Of a DNA stretch of 64,000 nt, positions 13,301 through 22,790 are shown one piece after another. Position 1 is the first letter of the stretch. The number at the start of each line of letters is the position of its first letter. The stretch comes from Quillaja saponaria (Eukaryota > Streptophyta > Magnoliopsida > Fabales > Quillajaceae), in assembly GCA_029379385.1 (NCBI GenBank), contig CM055607.1:2170001-2234000 (forward strand). The letters are read 5' to 3'. The notes beneath the pieces were generated by a model. It ran no database searches, was not told where the DNA came from, and saw nothing but the letters and a program-made list of their open reading frames with translations. The position numbers and the translations under genes were made by a program.

Positions 13301-13639
13301 ATAATTAGAAATAATTACTTAAATAAAATATTAAATTTAATTTAAAAATATTATTATTTTAGTATAAAATTGGGAATCCAGCACCAATAAATAGGAACAC
13401 AACCTTATAAAAATTGAAAAAAATTTAATATTAAATACATTTCAAATATTTTTTATCCATGTATTTAATGGGCATAAAATTAAAAAAGTGGGCTTTGGAG
13501 ATTTAGAGGGGTGTACCCCTCCATGCATTTACTCTCATTCCTTTTAAAAAAAGAAAAACTTACAAATGAAGAAAAAAAATACGTACCATTTCCTTTCTTC
13601 TCCCTCCACCCCCTCCATCCAAATAAATCCTAATAGATA

Positions 13640-14010
13640 TTTTAAGTTTATTTAGGCTTAATATAACGTTTGTTGACCCCCAAAAGTCTTTCTTTACCAT
13701 TCTCTAATTAATTGAAGGTGAAGTTGGTATTATCTTTATATATGAGATGTGAAAGCTAACTGGGTGGGTTAATGAATGAATTACAACTACGACCTATATA
13801 TATATATATAAGATCTCTAATGAATAAGACATAATATGTTAGCATGCTGGCTTCCAGAAGTAATCTTGTTGTCTAATTATGAAATAATAGATTCAAAATA
13901 TAATTTTATATGCAGAAAATTTGTTTTAAAAACAAAAGCTCCAGGCCATTAATCCAATAATTCGTAGGAAGGAACCTAGGTTGTATAGGAGTTGTTTGGA
14001 GATCAATACT
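13640..14010 (+). repeat. Second orphan copy of the TNL 5' flank
   Basis: The block contains TTAGCATGCTGGCTTCCAGA, AACAAAAGCTCCAGGCCA and AGGAAGGAACCTAGGTTGTA. It parallels 14210-14440 directly downstream and 58380-58600. It is cut before any start codon, so it is an unlinked promoter copy from local duplication. Confidence 0.55.
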
Positions 14011-14099
14011 CCTAATAAAAAACTATTTTGATGCGAAACAAAAAGTTTACATTTAGATTTTGAGATTCTTAATATTTATTTATAAATTTTTTAAAAGAA

Positions 14100-14444
14100 A
14101 GATTTATAAAGGTGGTATAATTTTTATATCTATAAAATGTGAAAACTAGCAAAGTCAATGCATAATTATATTGGAGAACTTATATATAGATCTCTAATAA
14201 AATATAGATGTCTAATAAATTACATTGTTTTGTGTACATATAATATGTTAGAATGCTAGCTGTCAGAAGGAATCTTACACGCTAATTATTAGACATTAGA
14301 TTCAAAATATAATCCTGTACAGAGAATTTGTTTTATAAACAGAAGCTCCATGCCAACCCATTGACCTGATAAACCCAATAACCCGTAGGAAGGAACCTAG
14401 GTTGTAGAGGATTGCTTGGAGATCAGAGGCGGAGCTATACAATT
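14100..14444 (+). promoter_or_regulatory. Upstream region of the TNL locus
   Basis: It shares order and sequence with 58380-58608 before the TNL pseudogene, including CAACCCATTGACC and AGGAAGGAACC-AGGTTGTA. The conserved stretch ends at the ATG at 14445. No unambiguous TATA box can be assigned. Confidence 0.4.
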
Positions 14445-14949
14445 ATGACACAAGTACCGGCGGCTATGGTAGATTCCTTCACTCAAAAATGGAACTACGA
14501 TGTGTTCTTGAGCTTTAGAGGTGCAGACACCCGCAACAAGTTTTTAGGTCATCTCTATGCGGAGTTGCGGAGTTGACCAGAAGGGGAATATATACCTTCA
14601 AAGATGACAAGGAGCTTAAGAGAGGGGATGAGATTTCACCAGCTCTTCTCAAAGCTATTGGGGAATCAAGGATTTCTATCATTATTTTCTCCAAACATTA
14701 TGCATCCTCCACTTGGTGTCTCGATGAACTTGTCCATATCCTCAAGTGTAGGAGAGAAAAGAAACAGTTCGTTTTGCCTGTATTTTATGATGTGGAGCCC
14801 ACAGAAATACGCAAGAACCAATCAGGAAGTTTTGGACTAGCCATGGCTGACCATGGAAAGAGATTTCAAAGTAATATGGAGAAAGTAGATAACTGGAAGC
14901 AGGCACTTAAAGAAGCGGCCGACTTGGCTTGTCTGGAATTCCAAGACGG
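14445..14949 (+). pseudogene. TNL exon 1: TIR domain with 8-bp duplication
   Basis: From ATG 14445 the frame reads MTQVPAAMVDSFTQ, then YDVFLSFRGADTRNKF, and stops at TGA 14574-14576. The cause is visible: CGGAGTTG occurs twice in tandem (14560-14567 and 14568-14575). With one copy the frame continues into RRGIYTFKDDKELKRG, then [15 protein letters not shown] with the catalytic-position Glu, and reaches GLEFQDG-type residues at the donor after 14949. Every other TIR motif is present. It could be rescued only by a downstream start or by a read error. Confidence 0.85.
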
Positions 14950-16545
14950 GTAAATTTTTCTTTTTAGTTAATTACTCTAATTTTCGCTGAATTTTATTGA
15001 TATTATACATTAATTTATTTTTCAAAAAATCTGCATAAACTTCTCTGAAAATTTAAAAATAAAGTAAAATTTAACTGAAATTCTGAAAAAGTTTTAAAAA
15101 TAATTCTTAAAATACTTTTTCTTATTTTTTATTTTTATTAAAAGATATTCTGTAAAGGCACTAAAAAACACTTTCAGACCCATCAACGATATTCTGTTAC
15201 CCTTACTATTTCTCTTTCCCGGCAAATCCTACCTGTCACCGGGAGTAGGAGAAATTTTTTGTTTTAATAATGAAATCAAAATAGTAAATATATAATTTAG
15301 GGTACTAGTAAAATAAATTGACATTCTCTTAGTGGTTTTTTTCTATTTTATTTTAAGGTATGATATGTAAACATATTTTTATTTACATCATTCTTCTGAA
15401 ATACATCACCTCAAAAGAGTGATGAAATAAAATTGTGTTGTCTAGAAATTTTTTACACAATACTTCATAATTAAAATTAGTATAATAGTAAGAGCATATG
15501 ACCTCGTTAATAGTTTTTTTTTTCTTTTTCTTTTTCTCTTAACAATGTCTAATGTTATCTTAAAGATATACTTTATGCATGAATCTAAAATTCTAGAGAC
15601 CACTTCATCCTACGCACATACATTTGTGTTAAGAGTATCTTTTTATGTTTTTAAATGGGAATGTGCTCAGACCCCTTCAATTTTTTTTATTTGTAAGAAA
15701 TATTGTAAAAAATATTATAATTACTGTATAAAATAGAAGAATGAGATAAGTTTAAAAAAGAGGTTAAGTTTTAAAATTATATTAAAAAAATTAACCAACA
15801 CCATAAGGATATTCTAGTTTTTAGTATAGCGTAGAAGTATAGATATAGATAGATATAATAGTTAAGTATTTTAGATTTGAACGCAATTATTTATTAGTTC
15901 AGCCAATTTTATATATATATATATTTTTGATTTAGGGCTGGATTAAAAGGATAGAAATTTCCTGTCTTATTTAGGTGTCATGTGATATTTTTAATGACAT
16001 GACCTATTTTCATTGATAAGTCAAGAATTGAAACACCAAAATTAGCTGCCAGTGTCAATCTTTTTAATGATAGGATAGTAAGCTCGCGAGCTCGACTTAT
16101 TAAATATTACTTATTTTATATATTATTAATTAAATATATTTACATGGTACATAAAAAGTAATTAGTTTGGTGATCATAATTTACTTATTTAGATAGCTTG
16201 GGTTTATACTTTTGAAATATTTTAGAGTTTATGCTCTTAAATTTCATGCAAACAAAAACTCAATTCAAGCCGGCCTAAACTTGAGGATTTGAAAAAAAAA
16301 TTTCACCCTACTATCGACCCGGATTGTAAAAAACTGGTTCCACCACTGTATATATGAACATACGCCTATGCATGCATGAACAATGGGCAAGTTTAATTAA
16401 AAACTAGTAGGTAATAATTTGATTGATAATCACTCTCCCAACTAACGGCTTTCATAAATTGTTCAGTTCAGTTTTCTTTAGAATCTTTTTATTTAAACTA
16501 AAAGTCCATAGGTTTCTTTTTACATGAGCTATTGTCATTTGGCAG
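14950..16545 (+). other. TNL intron 1
   Basis: A 1.6-kb AT-rich intron separates the TIR and NB-ARC exons. The donor is GGTAAA at 14950 and the acceptor TTTGGCAG ends at 16545. Intron phase (2 bases plus 1) matches the TIR-GRX and TIR-only genes here, which explains how one TIR exon could be joined to different second exons. A 63-codon ORF at 15545-15736 inside has no recognisable features. Confidence 0.6.
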
Positions 16546-17645
16546 GAGCAACGAATACTCCTTTCTCCAGAGCATTGTTGACGATGTCTCAAGTAAACTA
16601 AATCGCGAACTTTTAGATGTGGCTGATCACCCTAGTTGGACTAGAGTTTCATATATTATAAGTGAAATCACTATTGGAAATTGGGTCATCAGGTGATGAT
16701 CATGTTTGCATGATTGGAATTCATGGGATTGGAGGAATTGGCAAAACAACACTTGCAAAGGCTGTGTATAACTTGATTGCTGGTCAATTTGAAGGAGGTA
16801 CGTCTTTTCTTGCTAACATTAGGGAAACTTCAATTCCGCAACTCCAAGAGAGGCTTCTTTCTGATATTGTTGATGATAAAAATATAAAGTTGCAAGGAAA
16901 TTCTAGTCAAGGAATTTCTTTTATTAAACGCAGGCTTGGCCGTAAAAAAGTTCTTTTAGTTCTTGATGATGTTGATAGATTAGATCAATTAAAAGAATTA
17001 GCAGGAAAACGTGACTGGTTTGGAGGAGGTAGTAGAATCATTGTAACGACAAGGAACAAACGGTTGTTAGTTAACCATAATGTTAATAAAACATATGAGA
17101 TGAAGCTGTTAAATGATCATGAAGCTCTTCAACTACTTAGTTGGCGTGCATTTAAAAGCAGAGTACCAGCAACAGGTTATGTTGATATTTCAAAGTGTGT
17201 GGTAGATTATTCCAAGGGCCTTCCATTGGCTTTGGAGGTATTAGGTTCTGAATTGTTTGATAGAAGCATACATGAATGGGAGAGTGTCTTACGTCAATGT
17301 GAAAGAAACCTTAAAGAAGATATTTTTAGTGTGCTTAGAAGAAGCTACGATGAATTGCATGATAATGAGAAGAAGCTTTTCCTCGATATTGCGTGTTTCT
17401 TCCACGGGGAGGCTTGGGAATCTGTTGAAAAAACATATCATGCTTGTAGTTTTCCTGTTGATATTTGTATGGGCAAACTTGAAGAAAAGTCTTTGGTAAC
17501 CATCGATCAACATAATATATTGAGGATGCATGACTTAATAAGAGGCATGGGTAGAGAAATTGTTCAACAAGAATCTACAGATCCAATGAAGCGCAGCAGA
17601 TTATGGTTTCACGAAGAAGTACTTCAAGTAATAAAAGACAACATG
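16546..17645 (+). pseudogene. TNL exon 2: NB-ARC domain
   Basis: The exon starts SNEYSFLQSIVDDVSSKLN, the usual TIR-NBS linker. It then suffers an extra A (16634) and an in-frame TAA (16659-16661). From 16662 it is open to the donor after 17645. All TNL nucleotide-binding motifs are present: P-loop GIGGIGKTT, RNBS-A FLANIRE, kinase-2 VLLVLDDVD, RNBS-B GSRIIVTTRN, GLPLALEVLGS, RNBS-D LFLDIACFF and MHD as LRMHDLIRGMGREIV. The single Asp-Asp-Val-Asp kinase-2 form and RNBS-D are TNL-type. ATP/ADP switching is therefore preserved in this segment on sequence grounds. Confidence 0.9.
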
Positions 17646-17752
17646 GTAAGCTAGCGCCATGTAGATGAATTTATTTTACTTTGTTTACTTTTTCCCTTCC
17701 TTAATTGTTTTATATGATTAGGTTCTGATTTTTAGTTATTTTCATTCAAAAG

Positions 17753-18930
17753 GGAACTGAAAAAATTGAAGGCATAAAGTTGGATTTGCCTGAACGAAGG
17801 GAAGTAAAATGGAATAGAAAGGCCTTCAAAGAGATGAAGAACCTTAGAATAATTATCATTCGAAATGCATACTTGAAAGGAGGACCTAAATATCTTCCGG
17901 ATAACTTAAGATTGCTGGAGTGGCAGGAATATCCTTCACAGTATTTACCAGATGATTTTAGAGAGGAGAAACTTGTCATACTCAGATTAACTTACAGCCG
18001 TTTTATGTTGGAAGAGATGAAGGTATGTACTTATTATTGCACAATTATTTTTCTTCACGTAAATATATACCTTCAACTAGAAATTCTTAATTTGTTAATG
18101 ACTTACTATTTTAGTCTTAATTTACTTAGGAGAAGTTCGAGAATTTGATGATTATGAATCTGAATGGCGGTAAATTCTTGGAAGTACCAGATCTGTCTGG
18201 AATCCCACACTTAAAAGAGTTGCATCTTGATGGTTGCCTGAATCTAACTGAAATTCATGCTTCCGTTGGACTTCTTGAGAAACTTGTTATTTTTAGTGCT
18301 GAAAGATGCACCAACCTTTATAAATTTCCAGGTGCCATCAGATTGACATTTCTCAAGCATCTTAATCTCCGATCTTGCAATAAACTTGATCGGTTCCCAA
18401 ATGTATTGGGAAAAATGGAAAATATTTCTTTGATAGATATGTGCTACACAGCTATAAAAGAACTGCCATCGTCAATTGAAAATCTTATTGGGCTTCAAGA
18501 ACTAAGATTGTCTTTTTGCAAGAGACTTAAAGATCTACCAATAAACATTTATAAGTTGGAAAACCTGTCATCCCTTGAGTTGGAAGGCTGTCAAGAAGTA
18601 ATGCCTTCTTGTAATTTGTATTCAAAGTTCGTTTCGAATGGGATCCTGAGATTGACCATGTTGAATATAAGAAATTGTGATCTATCGGACGAAGATCTTC
18701 CGCCGATTTTCAGCTGTTTCCGATATCTGAAGATGTTAGACTTGTCAGGAAATAATTTTATAATCTTTCCAAAGTGCATCGTAGAACTTATCAGCTTGAA
18801 ATGTCTACGCTTGAATAACTGCAAACAACTTAAGTTTATTCCACGAGAGATTCTACCAAGTTTAAGTACCATTGATGCATTCAACTGCACATCATTGAGT
18901 TTAGAGTTATCAAGCTCATCATTGTCTCAG
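17753..18930 (+). pseudogene. TNL exons 3-4: leucine-rich repeats
   Basis: Exon 3 (17753-18022, 90 codons) begins GTEKIEGIKLDLPERREV and contains NLRLLEWQEYPSQYLP, the hallmark TNL start of the LRR. Exon 4 (18130-18930, 267 codons) holds about ten LRRs such as IPHLKELHLDGCLNL, FLKHLNLRSCNKL and YLKMLDLSGNNF. Both exons are open, join in phase 0, and have standard splice sites. LRRs confer ligand or guardee recognition and hold the NB-ARC off. Confidence 0.88.
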
Positions 18931-19137
18931 GTTTGATTTCTCTCCTTTCATGCACGATCTCTCTTGTGCTATAGCATATTAGCATGTAAATATGTTGTGT
19001 AGATAAACTTAACATAAATAATGTATTGATTTCATTATTTTGTTTGTCAACCGTATAGTTATTTGTACAAACCATTGAAAAGATTGTGAACATGTGATTC
19101 TTGTTTCATTATTTAAATTATGTTTTATATGTAATAG

Positions 19138-19682
19138 GAATTCAAAGAGATAAGAGTTCCAGGGATAAGGATTCCCGAATGGTTCCACCCTTGTTGCGAA
19201 GGAGAGACTGTGTCTTTCTGGGTTCAAAAGAAACTGCCAGAAATTATAGTGGCCTTTGTTTTGGCAGTAAAGAATGTTGATCTGCATGACCACCCCGCTT
19301 TAGTCAGTTTGCTTGTCAATGACATTAAAGTTCTCCAAACACAATGCTCATTGATGCATAAGCTGGAGACTGATCATGTGTGGCTCTTTGATCTACGAAA
19401 TCACCTTACAAAGGAGGAGCCCGTAAATTTTGAGACATTTCTAGAGGATGGTTGGAATCACTTGAAGGTTTCATTTCAATCACATAGCGTTGACAGCAAA
19501 CTGGTGTGGAGTTCATGTAATTAAGAATGGATACAACTCGGAAGATGTGTTTACAAGTTCTGATCCACAGAATTCAGGTATGGGCTCCCAAATTTTTAGG
19601 CCGAGTGAAATCGATAAAGAACAAGTTTCAATGGACTTCACTAAAAGGAATCAGGACAATGAGCTTGATTTGAATAATAATG
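19138..19682 (+). pseudogene. TNL exon 5: post-LRR (C-JID-like) domain with frameshift
   Basis: It opens EFKEIRVPGIRIPEWF; the PG-x-x-IPEWF signature marks the C-terminal jelly-roll/Ig-like domain of TNLs, which contacts effectors in RPP1 and ROQ1. The frame runs to HLKVSFQSHS and ends SKLVWSSCN-stop. The expected continuation NWCGVHVIKNGYNSED lies one base out of frame from about 19490. The exon ends NELDLNNN at a GGTGAGAT donor (19683). Confidence 0.8.
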
Positions 19683-19789
19683 GTGAGATATCTCTCTTTT
19701 TATCTTTTTTTTTCTTTTAATGAATATTATGAACTCCCATTTATTTTGACTTTCTTAATTCACCATATAATTATTTTTGGAATAATAAA

Positions 19790-20540
19790 TCTTTCTGAAG
19801 AGGAAGAAGAGGAGACCGAGTTGAAGGAGACTGGAAGAAGCAAGTCAGGGATCCTGCTAGGACAAATAAGAGAAAAAAATAAAAATCAAGCACGCTAAAA
19901 AGGAACAAAGAAGAGAAGAAATTTCAATCAGTCTCACTAAAACGAATCAGGATAATAATGGTGAGATCTTTCAGTTTTTTTATTTTTCTCTTCATGAAAA
20001 TTATGCACTCGCATTTTAATTTTTGGAATTCTTAATTTACTGTATAATATTTTTTTTTTGGAATTACAAATCTTTTCACTAGCCATGGCTGACCTACGAA
20101 GAGACATTTCAAAGTGATAAGATGGAGGTGGAAGTGGAATTAGAACAAGTTCCAATTAACTTCACTGGAAGGTATCAGGGTCATAATGAGCATCAGTTGA
20201 CTGATCAAGAAGATGAAGCACACTGTGAAAATGAAAAGAATAAGTTGGCAGAATTGAAAGATCAAAAGGAGAAAGAGGTTACTGCCATTAAAAATAAAAT
20301 CTCAGCATCTGGATTAGCCTGGGACCGGCATGCTGATAAGGAAAACAACAAAATCGTCGAGGAAGTAATAATGGGACTCCAATTCCAGGATTTGGCGGAA
20401 AGGAACCAAACTAATGACCTCAAAATTGTTGAAGTGACCAAGGAGTGTGAAGCTGAGCACCAGAGTGAAAGCTTTGATGATGGATGGGCATCAATTGAAG
20501 ATCAAAATTTGGAAAATTATGGTGATCAGAACTCTCTTCA
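19790..20540 (+). pseudogene. TNL C-terminal extension: decayed duplicated small exons
   Basis: One exon-like unit begins after AAG at 19801 (EEEEETELKETGRSKSG) and hits TAA near 19898. Its tail ends AATAATG/GTGAGATCT at 19960. A second (20083-20521) is rich in Glu, Lys and Asp and predicted to form coiled coil (NKLAELKDQKEKEVTAI); it ends GTGATC at 20522. The motif at 19633-19690 (FTKRNQDNE) recurs at 19931-19968 and 20158-20195. The introns after the donors also resemble each other, so exon-plus-intron modules were duplicated. Confidence 0.6.
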
Positions 20541-20616
20541 ATTCTATTATTTACTTTGATGAATATTATTATGTACTCCCAATTGTTTTTCAATTTTTTA
20601 AACTCAATTTTTCAAG

Positions 20617-21468
20617 AGCTGGAGGAGGTCCAGCTTAAGGAAAAGGAGACGAAAGAATACGAGACGGAAGTCGAGATAAAACTGCACGAAGTCAATTTCA
20701 AAATCGAAGGGAATATTCCTGTCATGCCGCAAGATTTCCCGGAGATTTTCCCACCCGGGAGTGCCGACGACGCGGTGGTGGTTTACAGGACGCGGGATAG
20801 CCTGGAGCCTTGCACTGTGGACGACTGTGATAGTGTAGTTGACTTGTTAGAGGGCTACGGCCTGAAATTGGATGTGCGAAACACTAGACAGAGTTATTAT
20901 GAGAAGGAGTTACTAAAGTTGTTGCATGGATGTATGATATTACCGAGTGTGTTCATGAAGGGAAGATATATAGGGGGGTTGAATGAGGTGATGAATCTGC
21001 ATAACTCTGGTCAACTCAGCAAAATACTGATCAGAGCTACATACATGGAGAAGAAAAAATACGAGAAGGAAGTCGAGCTAAAACTGCACAAAGTCAATTC
21101 CAAAATCGAAAGGAATATTCTTGTCAAGCTGCAAGATTTCCCGGAGATTTTCCCACCCGGGAGTGCCGACGACGCGGTGGTGGTTTACAGGACGCGGGAT
21201 AGCCTGGAGCCTTGCACTGTGGACGACTGTGATAGTGTAGTTGACTTGTTAGAGGGCTACGGCCTGAAATTGGACGTGCGAAACACTACCCGCAGTTATT
21301 ATGAGAAGGAGTTACTAAAGCTGTTGCATGGATTTATGGTATTACCGAGCGTGTACGTGAAGGGAAGATATTTAGGGGGATTGAATGAGGTGAAGAAGCT
21401 GCATAACTCTGGTCAACTCAGCAACATACTGATCAGCACTGGGATATATATGGAGAAGAATCACAACG
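20617..21468 (+). pseudogene. TNL C-terminal exon with two tandem glutaredoxin-like domains
   Basis: The open exon encodes two 134-residue units offset by exactly 402 bases (start of FPEIFPPGS at about 20735 and 21137). Each has a charged lead (KLHEVN / KLHKVN), then DDAVVVYRTRDSLEPCTVDD, LKLDVRNT, LLKLLHG, LPSVF(Y)-KGRY-GGLNEV and LHNSGQLS. The first beta strand VVVYRT, the cis-proline loop LPSV, and the GRY-GGLNEV glutathione-loop are the glutaredoxin fold as found in At5g39865-like plant GRX. The CxxC/CCxx site is replaced by CTVDDC spacing. The two units are almost identical, so duplication is recent. No stop occurs within the exon. Confidence 0.82.
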
Positions 21469-21539
21469 GTGAGGTTTATATATATATATATGATCTGTTC
21501 TGTTCTCTTCTATATTCATGATGAATATTAATTATGCTT

Positions 21540-21950
21540 TTCAGTTTGAGAGAAGAGCCTGGATAGAAGATAAAAGAGACCAAAGTATACGAACCACTGG
21601 ACCAACTAGACCATAAAACGGCTAAGGAGCGGAGAGAAGATGATCACGAGCGAAAACTTTGACATCGAACATCAAACACATAATAATGGTGAGATCATGT
21701 GCTTCTGTCTTTTATACTAGTTATTTTACTTCTCATGGAATATTTTTTTTTATGTTATTCTTAACATATATTTTTATCTACTTTATAAATATATGTCTTT
21801 AAAATAGTAAGGCTTTTTGAAGAGAAAGGGGGGAAGAAAGAGAATGGTATGTCGGAGTCGAGCTAAGCGGAAAGTTGAGCAGAAGAATGAAAGCTTTGAT
21901 AATGGGAGAACCAAAGGTCACATTCGTAATGTCAGTCATACTGGTGAGAT
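21540..21950 (+). pseudogene. Two further decayed extension exons
   Basis: 21546-21690 and 21812-21943 each lie between a plausible AG and a donor of the form TAATG/GTGAGATC or CATACTG/GTGAGATCT, as in the upstream modules. Both are rich in Glu, Lys and Arg codons and contain stops in each frame. Confidence 0.4.
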
Positions 21951-22282
21951 CTCTCTTTCTCTTCTATTTTTCTGATTTGTAATATGCTTTTAATCTTTAT
22001 CAAGTTAACAAGTTGTAATAATCTTAATTTTAAAGAACTCAGATTTATATATCTTTTCAATTACATTGATTTTATGAATTTTTTTTTTAGAAGAATTGTA
22101 AGTCTCTGGTGGAGAGATACATAAACACTACCTATGCAATAATAAAAAAGTCATTTTTATCAAAATAAGGAAAGAATATTAAATTTATCTTTTAGTTGAT
22201 AGCTATCAAAATTTTATTTTTTGTTTCCCAAATTTAAGGTCAATTTTTATTTATTTATTTATTTTTTATCTACTGTCTTAGA

Positions 22283-22687
22283 ATTTTTGGGAATGCCAAG
22301 ACTTTTTGAACATCAAGAGTTGAAGGTGACCAAAGGAAATGTATCGACAGTCCCACAGAGTGAGTTCCCAAAGAATTCCCCATCCCGCGGCGCCAACTTG
22401 GAAGAGGGAGACGAAGGTACACTGAGCAAGTTCGCAAAGATGGAAGCCGCCTGGCTGGGACCCAACAAGAACAAAATCCCTTTGCTGGAGTAAAATGGGA
22501 AGAGAATTGCTCTACGGATTTAGAAGATCATTCTGTGATGATGGAAATCAATTTTTCCAGACCAATTGAGGAACAGGATTGCTCTACGGATATAGAAGGT
22601 CATTCTGTGAAGGAAATCAATTGTTCCGGAACAATTGAGGAAGATAATTACTTGTGTATAGAGAAAATCATTTTCGGCATAAAGTAA
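22283..22687 (+). pseudogene. Terminal exon of TNL locus: GRX-linker relic plus repeated tail
   Basis: After TGTCTTAG the frame reads EFLGMPRLFEHQELK and runs to TAA at about 22491. SEFPKNSPSRGAN in it resembles the linker SKFPEKCPPRGAD that precedes the GRX domain in TIR-GRX copy 4, so this may be the remnant of a third GRX unit. In another frame the exon continues to TAA 22685-22687. It encodes two copies of a module: CSTDLEDHSV...EINFS...IEE and CSTDIEGHSV..EINCS...IEE. Function unknown. Confidence 0.45.
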
Positions 22688-22689
22688 AT

Positions 22690-22790
22690 AATTCTGTTAA
22701 GGAGAAAATTCTTTTCGGACATAAAGTAAATAATTCTGTTAAGGAGAAAATTCTGTTCATATACTATTCTGTTATGTGAGATTTTAATTC
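22690..22790 (+). repeat. Short tandem repeat downstream of the TNL
   Basis: The unit AAAGTAAATAATTCTGTTAAGGAGAAAATTCT occurs twice in succession (about 22681 and 22723), with a partial third. Non-coding. Confidence 0.6.

Larger units (their letters stand above)
14445..22687 (+). pseudogene. TIR-NBS-LRR gene with C-terminal tandem glutaredoxin-like domains (disrupted)
   Basis: The domain order is TIR, NB-ARC, LRR, C-JID/post-LRR, charged extension, GRX, GRX, tail. Recognised exons are 14445-14949, 16546-17645, 17753-18022, 18130-18930, 19138-19682 and 20617-21468, plus decayed small exons between and after. TNLs are intracellular NLR immune receptors; the TIR makes NAD-derived signals once the NB-ARC/LRR part is activated. 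Lesions seen: an 8-bp tandem duplication in the TIR, an extra A at 16634, a TAA at 16659-16661, a frameshift near 19480 in the post-LRR exon, and stops in several extension exons. Domains between lesions stay open and well conserved, so inactivation is recent or partly an assembly artefact. Confidence 0.8.

Noticed and set aside
17289..17531. 80-codon minus-strand ORF
   Set aside because: It lies entirely antisense to the NB-ARC exon and has no features of its own.
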